A DNA stretch of 64,000 nucleotides from Roseiarcus sp963709655 (GTDB lineage Bacteria > Pseudomonadota > Alphaproteobacteria > Rhizobiales > Beijerinckiaceae): NCBI GenBank assembly GCA_963709655.1, contig CAVPXF010000004.1:248001-312000 (forward strand), written 5' to 3'. Of this stretch, positions 11,722 to 20,257 are shown piece by piece; the stretch's first letter is position 1; the number at the start of each line of letters is the position of its first letter. A model generated the notes under the pieces. It worked only from the letters and a program-made list of their open reading frames with translations. It searched no databases and had not been told where the DNA came from. The position numbers were made by a program, and so were the translations under genes.

Positions 11722-11963
11722 GTCGTCAACAGCCCGGTTTGCGGGGAAAATCGCATCTTTTTTTGTCGGCAATTCCTGCAAAGCCTTGCGCCTGCTGGGT
11801 GAAACATGAGCAATGGAACGAACTCAGCCGTCGATTCGGGCCGGCGGCGCCTATCTGGCGCCGCTTCGATTCCGGACGTGCGGGCGTGAGCGTGCGGCGG
11901 CGCAAGACGCCGGGCAAGATGACGGCGCCGGAAGAGACGCCGCGTTGGAACGGAGAGGCCAGG

Positions 11964-12254
11964 ATGAACAAACTCGAACTCGTCGATCACATCGCGACCG
12001 AGGCGGAGCTGACCAAGGTCGCCGCCGCCAAAGCGCTAGACGCCGTGCTGGAGGGCATTGAGAAGACGCTCAAGAAAGGCGACGAGGTGCGCCTCGTCGG
12101 CTTCGGCACGTTCTCGGTCAGGGAGCGCGCCGCGGGCAAGGGCCGAAATCCCGCCACCGGCAAGGAGATCAAGATCGCAGCGTCGAAAAACGCCCGTTTC
12201 AAACCCGGCGCGGCTCTGAAGGCCTCGCTCAACAAGAAGTCGGGCAAGAAGTAA
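11964..12254 (+). CDS. hupB: DNA-binding protein HU-beta
   Basis: 96 residues. MNKLELVDHIA start, the HU signature GFGTFSVRERAAGKGRNPATG with the DNA-embracing beta arm, and a lysine-rich end (KKSGKK). It is a nucleoid-associated dimer that bends DNA. ATG 11964 follows GGAGAGG (11952-11958). Its position directly behind lon is conserved in many proteobacteria. A long upstream in-frame extension exists but lacks family similarity and is not used. Confidence 0.97.
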   Translation: MNKLELVDHIATEAELTKVAAAKALDAVLEGIEKTLKKGDEVRLVGFGTFSVRERAAGKGRNPATGKEIKIAASKNARFKPGAALKASLNKKSGKK

Positions 12255-12475
12255 GAAAGATCGGGTCTCACCCTAGGCGCGCGGCGAATGCGGCGCGCCC
12301 GGGTTTGTTCGTCCCGCCACGTCCGGCGGCGCGAATGGCTTCGTCCCGGCTCGGCGACGGCTTCGATGCATCCTCCCCTCCAAGGGAGGCGCAAGCGACG
12401 GGGGTCCTCTTGGCCCGTCGGCTACGCCTTGGCGTGGCGCTCGCAAATCTGTAATCTGCCGCGCCACGGCAATGA

Positions 12476-12551
12476 GGGCGGTTAGCTCAGTTGGCAGAGC
12501 ATCTCGTTTACACCGAGAGGGTCGGCGGTTCGAGCCCGTCACCGCCCACCA
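12476..12551 (+). tRNA. tRNA-Val (anticodon UAC)
   Basis: A 76-nt cloverleaf: acceptor GGGCGGT pairs with ACCGCCC, anticodon stem TCTCG/CGAGA with loop TTTACAC (anticodon UAC), T-loop GTTCGAGCC, CCA encoded. The gap before it (12255-12475) holds only short palindromes such as CCTCCC...GGGAGG (12372-12389). Confidence 0.97.
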
Positions 12552-12565
12552 GGCTTAGCGCCGGG

Positions 12566-13234
12566 GTGTTGGCGAGGCTGGGGTTCGGGTTCGCGTTGAT
12601 GGTCTGCGGCTTGGCGGCGGCGCAGACGGCGCGCGCCGAATCCGGCTCGATGACCTTTCGGGTCGCGCCCCTCGATGTCGGCCGTTGCGGCGTACGCTGT
12701 CCGCACGTCATCGTCGCCGACGGCGTGATCGAGTCCTCGACTCCACAGGCTTTCGTCGATTTTCTCAAGTCCGGCGCCGAGGACAGCAAGCTCAAGCGAA
12801 TCGTGTTCTTCAACTCGCGCGGCGGCAACGTCGTCGCGTCGATGACGTTCGGCCACATCCTGCGCGAACTGCGGATCGCCGGCGTCGTCGGGCGCTTCCA
12901 CGCTGAAGGCGATCCGGGCCCATTTGTGGGCGAGTGCCTGTCCGCCTGCGTCTACGCGATGATGGGGGCTGTGCGCCGCGTCGCGCCGCCTGGCAGCGAA
13001 GTCGCGCTGCACCGGATGTCGATCGTCGAGACCGAGGGTGCGGGATGGTTTGGTCAGCGCACGACGCGGAGTTTCGCCGACCCGCCGATGGTGGCGGTGC
13101 TCGCCCGCTACGCCCGCCGCATGGGCGTCAGTCCGGCCCTGGTTCGAGCCGCCGAGTCGTTGCCGCCCGACACGATGCATGTGCTCAGTTCCGAAGAAAT
13201 GCGGCGCTGGTCGTTCGCAGTCAGCCAATTCTGA
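12566..13234 (+). CDS. Secreted ClpP/crotonase-fold protein (COG3904-like)
   Basis: 222 residues from GTG 12566, the first credible start after the tRNA; the open frame itself runs back into the tRNA gene. Residues 1-24 form a signal peptide (hydrophobic stretch ending QTARA before ES), so the product is periplasmic. The body resembles predicted periplasmic ClpP-class proteins: FFNSRGGNVVASM matches the glycine-rich oxyanion strand, GECLSACVYAMMGAVRRVAP contains the probable nucleophile serine (SAC), and VALHRMS has a candidate histidine. Substrate and role are unknown. It stands alone between two tRNAs. Confidence 0.65.
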   Translation: MLARLGFGFALMVCGLAAAQTARAESGSMTFRVAPLDVGRCGVRCPHVIVADGVIESSTPQAFVDFLKSGAEDSKLKRIVFFNSRGGNVVASMTFGHILRELRIAGVVGRFHAEGDPGPFVGECLSACVYAMMGAVRRVAPPGSEVALHRMSIVETEGAGWFGQRTTRSFADPPMVAVLARYARRMGVSPALVRAAESLPPDTMHVLSSEEMRRWSFAVSQF

Positions 13235-13338
13235 CCCCGTGAACGGCGCGCGGGACGCAAGCCGGGTCCAGCCCGCGCAAAATCGCGCGCGCGTATTGAC
13301 TTGAAGGCGCCGCTGGCTTATCCCCCGCCGACCCTCGC

Positions 13339-13415
<77 letters not shown>

Positions 13416-13661
13416 TTTTCTCCTTCAAATCCTTGTCGCAAACGTCGGCTGATCGGGCGCCCGCGGCGCCAGGGTTTCGCCCAATCACGACGGCGGCTCG
13501 CCTGCGGCGAGCGGGTCCGCGACATGCGACATGATGCTGATGGGGACGCCTTTCGCCTTGCATGCGTCGCTGCGCTGCGATAGGCGTCGATGCAACAAAG
13601 GGGCTGCGTTTCACCCAACGCATGCCCCCTCCGCGCTTGTCCAAATTCGCGAGCCAGGCCG

Positions 13662-14027
13662 ATGCCGAGCCTTATTTCCGACTACCTGCCGTTGGTCGTT
13701 TTCGTCATCCTCGGCGCCCTGATCGCCGGGGCCCTGATGATCATGCCCTTCCTTCTCGCCTTCAAGGCCCCGGATCCGGAAAAGCTGTCGCCTTACGAAT
13801 GCGGTTTCGATCCGTTCGACGATGCGCGCATGCGGTTCGACGCCAGGTTCTACTTGGTCTCGCTGCTGTTCATCATCTTCGACCTCGAAGTCGCCTTCCT
13901 GTTTCCCTGGGCGATCGTCTTTCATGACATCGGCGCGCTCGGTTTCTGGTCGATGATCCTCTTTCTCGCCGTGCTGACGATCGGCTTCGTTTACGAATGG
14001 AACAAGGGAGCGCTGGAATGGGATTGA
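13662..14027 (+). CDS. nuoA: NADH-quinone oxidoreductase subunit A
   Basis: 121 residues with three membrane helices and the conserved matrix-loop motif YECGFDPFDDAR. It is a membrane-arm subunit of complex I near the quinone site. I start it at ATG 13662 (MPSLISDYLP) because this matches family length; the frame extends further upstream without similarity. First gene of the nuo operon; its end overlaps nuoB by 10 bp. Confidence 0.96.
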   Translation: MPSLISDYLPLVVFVILGALIAGALMIMPFLLAFKAPDPEKLSPYECGFDPFDDARMRFDARFYLVSLLFIIFDLEVAFLFPWAIVFHDIGALGFWSMILFLAVLTIGFVYEWNKGALEWD

Positions 14028-14593
14028 GTTCCGGTCCAACTGTCGCCCCCGCCGCGACGGGCGTCCTCGATCCGGCGACCGGCAAGCCGGTCGGCTCGAA
14101 CAACTCCTTCTTCGGCGCGATCAGCGACGAACTCGCCGACAAGGGTTTTCTGGTCACCACGACCGACGACCTGATCCAGTGGGCGCGCACCGGCTCGCTG
14201 ATGTGGATGACTTTCGGCCTCGCCTGCTGTGCGGTCGAGATGATGCAATTGTCGATGCCGCGCTTCGACGTGGAACGCTTCGGCTTCGCGCCGCGCGGCA
14301 GCCCGCGGCAGTCCGACGTGATGATCGTCGCCGGAACGCTGACCAACAAGATGGCCCCCGCGTTGCGCAAGGTCTACGATCAGATGCCCGAGCCGCGCTA
14401 TGTCATCTCCATGGGCTCGTGCGCCAACGGCGGCGGCTACTATCATTATTCCTACTCCGTCGTGCGTGGCTGCGACCGCATCGTGCCGGTCGACATTTAC
14501 GTGCCCGGTTGCCCGCCGACCGCGGAGGCGCTGCTTTACGGCGTGCTGATGCTGCAGAAGAAGATTCGCCGGACCGGCACGATCGAACGCTGA
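14018..14593 (+). CDS. nuoB: NADH-quinone oxidoreductase subunit B
   Basis: 191 residues. It carries the N2 iron-sulfur cluster that passes electrons to quinone: the tandem cysteines C70-C71 (GLACCAVEMM), C135 (GSCANGG) and C165 (VPGCPPTAE) are all present. The ATG at 14018 follows AAGGGAG and lies inside the last codons of nuoA, implying coupled translation. A peripheral-arm subunit at the membrane interface. Confidence 0.98.
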   Translation: MGLSSGPTVAPAATGVLDPATGKPVGSNNSFFGAISDELADKGFLVTTTDDLIQWARTGSLMWMTFGLACCAVEMMQLSMPRFDVERFGFAPRGSPRQSDVMIVAGTLTNKMAPALRKVYDQMPEPRYVISMGSCANGGGYYHYSYSVVRGCDRIVPVDIYVPGCPPTAEALLYGVLMLQKKIRRTGTIER

Positions 14594-14618
14594 CCGCCGA
14601 TCGAAGGAAGACGGATCG

Positions 14619-15215
14619 ATGGACGAGCTTTTGAAAACGATCGGCGAAAAGGTTGCCGCCGCGCTGCCGGGCGCGGTCGTCGAGCAGGCGTTCGCCTTCG
14701 GCGAACTGACGCTGACGATTGATCCGGCGCGCAATCTCGACGTGCTGCGATTCCTGCGCGACGATCCGGCCGGGATGTTTGTCTCGATCATCGACATCTC
14801 CGGGGCCGACTATCCGGTGCGCGAGAAGCGGTTCGACGTCGTCTACCACCTGCTGTCGCCGAAGCTCGACCGCCGCATCCGCGTCAAGGCGATGACCGAC
14901 GAGGAGACCCCGCTCGCCAGCGCGACCGCTGTCTATCCGGGCGCCGAGTGGTACGAGCGCGAAATCTACGATTTCTTCGGCGTGCTGTTCGTCGGCCACC
15001 CGGATCTGCGCCGCATTCTCACCGACTACGGTTTCGATGGACATCCGCTGCGCAAGGATTTCCCGATGACCGGCTTCGTCGAGGTCCGCTACGACGATCA
15101 GGAGAAGCGCGTGCGCTACGAACCGGTGCACCTTCCCCAGGAATTCCGCCAGTTCGACTTTTTGAGCCCCTGGGAAGGCCCGCCGCTGCCAGGCGACGAG
15201 AAAGCGAGCAAATAG
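14619..15215 (+). CDS. nuoC: NADH-quinone oxidoreductase subunit C
   Basis: 198 residues of the 30-kDa subunit family, with the signature region ERE(I)YDFFGVLFVGHPDLRR and DYGFDGHPLRKDFP near residues 115-150. It is a separate gene here, not fused to nuoD as in E. coli. A structural part of the peripheral arm of complex I, next to NuoB and NuoD. Followed after one base by an unrelated secreted-protein gene. Confidence 0.97.
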   Translation: MDELLKTIGEKVAAALPGAVVEQAFAFGELTLTIDPARNLDVLRFLRDDPAGMFVSIIDISGADYPVREKRFDVVYHLLSPKLDRRIRVKAMTDEETPLASATAVYPGAEWYEREIYDFFGVLFVGHPDLRRILTDYGFDGHPLRKDFPMTGFVEVRYDDQEKRVRYEPVHLPQEFRQFDFLSPWEGPPLPGDEKASK

Positions 15216-15216
15216 G

Positions 15217-15765
15217 ATGCGCGCCCGGTCCCGGATTGTCGGCGTTGCGCTCTCGCTGGCGTTGATTTTCGGCGCCGCGGTCGCAAGCGCGCAACAGGAG
15301 GGGCCGGAGGCTTACGAGCAGAAACTGAAGAGCTATGATCCGGATACGGTGGCCGCGGCGAAAGCCTATTCGGAGATGATGAATATCAGGGGTGCGTTCG
15401 AGCAGGCCATCCCAATGATGTCCAAGAACCTCGCTGGCGAGTTGAAAACAAAGAACCCCAAACTGACCGACCAGCAAGTGCAGGAGTTCATGGATGTATT
15501 CCTCCACAGTGCATTGGTCGACAGCGCTGACATCATTCAGAAATATTCCATGATCATGATGCTCGACATCTATACCAAGGACGAACTGTTGGCCCTCAAT
15601 CAGTTCTATTCGTCGCCGGTGGGAAGCTCCATCCTGAAGAAAAGGCCGATTATGATGAGCCGCATACCGGAGATGATGAGCTTGATGATGAAGTACGTCA
15701 TTCCGCCGGCGCTCGCGGCGGCGCGAAACAGCATGAAGGCGCGTGGCGTCGAGATCACCATATGA
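15217..15765 (+). CDS. DUF2059 secreted protein inserted in the nuo operon
   Basis: 182 residues. Residues 1-25 form a signal peptide (hydrophobic core, cleavage near VASA-QQ). The C-terminal half matches the DUF2059 pattern: a helical domain with DIYTKDELLALNQFYSSPVGSSIL and a methionine-rich stretch PIMMSRIPEMMSLMMKYV. Its ATG is one base after the nuoC stop and nuoD starts 13 bp after it, so it is cotranscribed with complex I. The function of DUF2059 is not established. Location suggests a periplasmic role linked to complex I expression or assembly, which is inference only. Confidence 0.8.
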   Translation: MRARSRIVGVALSLALIFGAAVASAQQEGPEAYEQKLKSYDPDTVAAAKAYSEMMNIRGAFEQAIPMMSKNLAGELKTKNPKLTDQQVQEFMDVFLHSALVDSADIIQKYSMIMMLDIYTKDELLALNQFYSSPVGSSILKKRPIMMSRIPEMMSLMMKYVIPPALAAARNSMKARGVEITI

Positions 15766-15778
15766 GGGCCGCCCGCAG

Positions 15779-16972
15779 ATGACCGAGCGACAGAACCTTC
15801 GCAACTTCACCATCAACTTCGGGCCGCAGCATCCGGCGGCGCACGGCGTGTTGCGCCTGGTGCTTGAACTCGACGGCGAGGTGGTCGAACGGGTCGATCC
15901 GCATATCGGCCTCCTGCATCGCGGCACCGAGAAACTGATGGAGGCGCGCACCTATCTTCAGAACGTGCCCTATCTCGATCGGCTCGACTATGTCGCGCCG
16001 ATGAACCAGGAACACGCCTATGCGCTGGCGGTCGAGCGTCTGCTCGGCCTCACGGTTCCGCGGCGCGGGCAACTCATTCGCGTGCTTTATTGCGAGATCG
16101 GGCGGCTCCTGTCGCATTTGCTCTGCGTCACCACAGGGGCGATGGATGTCGGCGCGCTGACCCCGCCGCTTTGGGGCTTCGAGGAGCGCGAGAAGCTCAT
16201 GGTCTTCTACGAACGGGCCAGCGGCTCGCGCATGCATGCCGCCTATTTTCGCCCGGGCGGCGTGCACCAGGACCTGCCGTCGAAGCTGATCGACGACATC
16301 TACGAATTCTGCGATCCGTTTCTCAAAGTCTGCGACGACCTCGAGACCCTGCTCACCGGCAACCGCATCTTCAAGCAGCGCAACGTCAACATCGGCGTGG
16401 TGAAGCTCGAGGACGCCTGGGCCTGGGGCTTTTCCGGCGTGATGGTGCGGGGCTCCGGCGCGCCCTGGGACCTGCGCAAGGCGCAGCCCTACGAGTGCTA
16501 CGAGGAGATGGAGTTCGACATCCCCGTCGGCAAGAACGGCGACTGCTATGACCGCTACCTCATTCGTATGGAGGAAATGCGCCAGTCGGCGCACATCATG
16601 AAGCAGTGCTGCGAGAAGTTGAAGTCGCATGGCGGCGACGGTCCGATTTCCAGCGACGACGGCAAGGTCGTGCCGCCCAGGCGCGGCGACATGAAGAGGT
16701 CGATGGAGGCGCTCATCCATCACTTCAAGCTCTACACCGAGGGTTACAAGGTGCCGGCCGGAGAGGTGTACGCGGCGGTCGAGGCGCCGAAGGGCGAGTT
16801 CGGCGTCTATCTGGTCTCCGACGGCACCAACAAGCCCTATCGGTGCAAGCTGCGCGCGCCGGGCTTTGCGCATCTTCAGGCGATGGATTTCCTGTGCCGC
16901 AAGCACATGCTCGCCGACGTCAGCGCCATCCTCGCCTCGCTCGACATCGTGTTCGGGGAGGTCGACCGGTGA
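15779..16972 (+). CDS. nuoD: NADH-quinone oxidoreductase subunit D
   Basis: 397 residues of the 49-kDa subunit, related to the large subunit of NiFe hydrogenases. Family landmarks are FGPQHPAAHGVLRL near the start, PHIGLLHRGTEKL, and the C-terminal DIVFGEVDR. It forms the quinone pocket with NuoB. ATG 15779 gives the usual MTERQNLRNFTINFGPQ start; upstream in-frame codons have no similarity. Its stop overlaps the next small gene by GTGA. Confidence 0.97.
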   Translation: MTERQNLRNFTINFGPQHPAAHGVLRLVLELDGEVVERVDPHIGLLHRGTEKLMEARTYLQNVPYLDRLDYVAPMNQEHAYALAVERLLGLTVPRRGQLIRVLYCEIGRLLSHLLCVTTGAMDVGALTPPLWGFEEREKLMVFYERASGSRMHAAYFRPGGVHQDLPSKLIDDIYEFCDPFLKVCDDLETLLTGNRIFKQRNVNIGVVKLEDAWAWGFSGVMVRGSGAPWDLRKAQPYECYEEMEFDIPVGKNGDCYDRYLIRMEEMRQSAHIMKQCCEKLKSHGGDGPISSDDGKVVPPRRGDMKRSMEALIHHFKLYTEGYKVPAGEVYAAVEAPKGEFGVYLVSDGTNKPYRCKLRAPGFAHLQAMDFLCRKHMLADVSAILASLDIVFGEVDR

Positions 16973-17169
16973 CCGTTCTCGAGTCGCTCAAGAACCGCGC
17001 TGGCCTGATCCTCTCGGGCGCGGCGTCGTTCGTCGTCCTGGTCGGCGGCATGCGGCTGGCTTCCGGGGAGCCGCTCGTCCAGCCGCAGACCGATCTCGGA
17101 ATCGTCATCGGAATCCCGATGGTTGCGCTCTATCTTGTCCTCAACGACACGCGCGGAGGCGGCCGATGA
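16969..17169 (+). CDS. Small two-helix membrane protein between nuoD and nuoE
   Basis: A 66-residue frame beginning at GTG 16969, which overlaps the nuoD stop as GTGA; GGGGAGG lies just upstream inside nuoD. Two hydrophobic stretches (about residues 12-30 and 43-59) are typical of two membrane helices, with basic residues near both ends. I do not recognise the family. The stop-start overlap and the gap it fills between nuoD and nuoE support real translation. Possible roles are a small accessory or assembly factor of complex I, but no evidence beyond location exists. Confidence 0.6.
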   Translation: MTVLESLKNRAGLILSGAASFVVLVGGMRLASGEPLVQPQTDLGIVIGIPMVALYLVLNDTRGGGR

Positions 17170-17210
17170 CGCGCCGTCCCGCCGGTTTCGACGCCTGGAT
17201 TGTCTAGCCC

Positions 17211-18533
17211 ATGTCCGTCCGCCGCCTTGCCGAGAAGCAGCCCGCGAGCTTCGAGTTCACGCCCGAGAACAAGGCGTGGGCGGAGAAAGAGATCGCCAAA
17301 TATCCGCCCGGCCGGCAGGCTTCGGCGGTGATCGCGCTTCTGTGGCGCGCGCAGAAGCAGAACGACTACTGGCTGTCGAAGCCGGCGATCGAGAAAGTCG
17401 CCGATATGCTCGACATGCCGAAGATCCGCGTGCTCGAGGTCGCGACCTTCTATACGATGTTCAACCTCGAGCCGGTCGGGCGGCATTACATCCAGCTTTG
17501 CGGCACGACGCCGTGCGTGCTGCGCGGCGCCGAGGACATCAAGGCCGTGCTGCGCAAGCGCGTCGGCGCGCCGGACCACGTCACCCCGGACGGCCTGTTC
17601 TCGTGGAGCGAGGTCGAATGCCTCGGCGCTTGCTGCAATGCCCCGATGGTCCAGATCAACGACGACTATTACGAAGATCTGACGCCGGAAAATTTCGCCA
17701 AGCTGCTCGACGACCTCGCAGCCGGCCGCCCGGTCAGGACCGGCTCGCAGATCGGTCGCGTGTCCTCCGAGCCGGTCGGGGGCCTCACCGCCCTGACGTC
17801 GCTCTACGGCGCCGACGGCAAGAGCGGCGGGCAGGGGGCGCAGGCGCCGGCGAACAACTCGGCGGCTGGCGGCCGTGGGCGCCCCGTCCCTATCGATGAC
17901 GCGGCTGCGCATGTAAAAGTCTCCACGCCCGAAAAGGATCCGGCGCCGTCGCAAGCGCTGTCCCAGGGCTCGGCCCAGTCGCCGTCTTCGGCTGGAACTC
18001 CGGCACACGCCGCCGCGACGGGAGCGCAGACAACTCCTTCAGCGATCAAGGCCGCGGAGCCGGCCGGCGACGCTCCGCCGAGCGCGGATTCGACCGCGTC
18101 CGGCGGCTACGCTCAGCGCGTCAATATCGACGAGAAGGCGGCGCAAGCCGATGCGGACGCCGAGGAAGCTCAAGTCAAAGCGGCGCTCGCAAAGCTGCCG
18201 GCCGACGCAACGCCTGAGCAGAAGGCGAACGCTGTCGGCGCCCGTCCGGCGGCCCTGCCGGCCCCCCGCGCGGGGGCGGCCGACAATCTGCAGCGTATCA
18301 AGGGCGTCGGCCCGGCCAACGAGAAGCGGCTGCACGAACTCGGCGTATTCCATTTCGATCAGATCGCCGTCTGGACGCTGTCCGAAATTCGTTGGGTCGG
18401 GACCTATCTGGCTTTCCCCGGGCGCATCCATCGCGAGGGCTGGGTGGCGCAGGCGTCCAGCCTCTCCGGGGGCGGAACAGGCCGGAAGGATCGCGAAGTC
18501 CCCACCCCCATCGACGAGAAGTCGGGAGCCTGA
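17211..18533 (+). CDS. nuoE: NADH-quinone oxidoreductase subunit E with C-terminal HhH extension
   Basis: 440 residues, far longer than the usual 160-220. Residues 1-170 are the 24-kDa thioredoxin-like subunit with the N1a cluster cysteines C97, C102, C137 and C141. A low-complexity linker rich in Ala, Pro, Ser and Gly follows (about 175-350). The last 80 residues form a helix-hairpin-helix-like domain (LQRIKGVGPANEKRLHELG, then FHFDQIAVWT). Such extensions are known in Hyphomicrobiales NuoE. It works with NuoF and NuoG in the NADH-oxidising module. Confidence 0.96.
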   Translation: MSVRRLAEKQPASFEFTPENKAWAEKEIAKYPPGRQASAVIALLWRAQKQNDYWLSKPAIEKVADMLDMPKIRVLEVATFYTMFNLEPVGRHYIQLCGTTPCVLRGAEDIKAVLRKRVGAPDHVTPDGLFSWSEVECLGACCNAPMVQINDDYYEDLTPENFAKLLDDLAAGRPVRTGSQIGRVSSEPVGGLTALTSLYGADGKSGGQGAQAPANNSAAGGRGRPVPIDDAAAHVKVSTPEKDPAPSQALSQGSAQSPSSAGTPAHAAATGAQTTPSAIKAAEPAGDAPPSADSTASGGYAQRVNIDEKAAQADADAEEAQVKAALAKLPADATPEQKANAVGARPAALPAPRAGAADNLQRIKGVGPANEKRLHELGVFHFDQIAVWTLSEIRWVGTYLAFPGRIHREGWVAQASSLSGGGTGRKDREVPTPIDEKSGA

Positions 18534-18536
18534 GCG

Positions 18537-19841
<1,305 letters not shown>

Positions 19842-19844
19842 GAC

Positions 19845-20150
19845 ATGGCCGACGAGGCCGACAACATGGTGTTGCAACTGCTCCGGACGATGCGGGCCGA
19901 CAACTCGGCGCGCTTCGACCAGATCGAGGCGCGGTTCGACGACATTGAAGCGGTGCTGAGAGAGGTTCGGCTGACGGTGACCGGTCACGACCTCCGTTTC
20001 GACGCGCTCGAAGAGCGCGTGGAGACGATTCGCGAGGGCACGGTGACAGCGATCGGCTACGCCGCTCACGCGAGCCGAGGGAATGGCGATTTGCGTAAGC
20101 AGATTGCCGATTTGACTCGCCGCGTCGAAAGGCTGGAGGCGGACCTATGA
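19845..20150 (+). CDS. Coiled-coil protein inserted between nuoF and nuoG
   Basis: 101 residues, almost entirely predicted heptad-type helix: RTMRADNSARFDQIEARFDDIEAVL, then a second helix, then RKQIADLTRRVERLEADL. No membrane segment or signal. Starts three bases after the nuoF stop and ends in ATGA shared with the next small frame, so it is part of the operon transcript. Similar short coiled-coil hypotheticals are widespread in Hyphomicrobiales, but I cannot give a function. It could be a hitchhiker or a structural accessory; location alone does not decide. Confidence 0.75.
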   Translation: MADEADNMVLQLLRTMRADNSARFDQIEARFDDIEAVLREVRLTVTGHDLRFDALEERVETIREGTVTAIGYAAHASRGNGDLRKQIADLTRRVERLEADL

Positions 20151-20257
20151 GGCGCGCGACCGAATATGCGCGGCTCGGGGGCGCAATGAGCGACGGGGTT
20201 GCTGTCACCGATCCGCTCGCCTATTGGCGGTCCGGTCACGGGGCGAAAGGCGCATGA
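20147..20257 (+). CDS. 36-residue ORF coupled to both neighbours (possible micropeptide)
   Basis: An ATG at 20147 overlaps the coiled-coil gene's stop as ATGA, and this ORF's own TGA (20255-20257) overlaps the nuoG start as ATGA. The product is 36 residues with no hydrophobic helix and an internal Met in GGAMSDGVAV. GGAGG lies upstream at about 20135. The double ATGA arrangement could mean a real peptide, or only a translational relay carrying ribosomes into nuoG. No similarity recognised. Confidence 0.4.
   Translation: MRRATEYARLGGAMSDGVAVTDPLAYWRSGHGAKGA

Noticed and set aside
17166..17207. A 13-codon ORF overlapping the 66-residue gene's stop as ATGA
   Set aside because: Too short to support and ends four bases before nuoE; probably chance.
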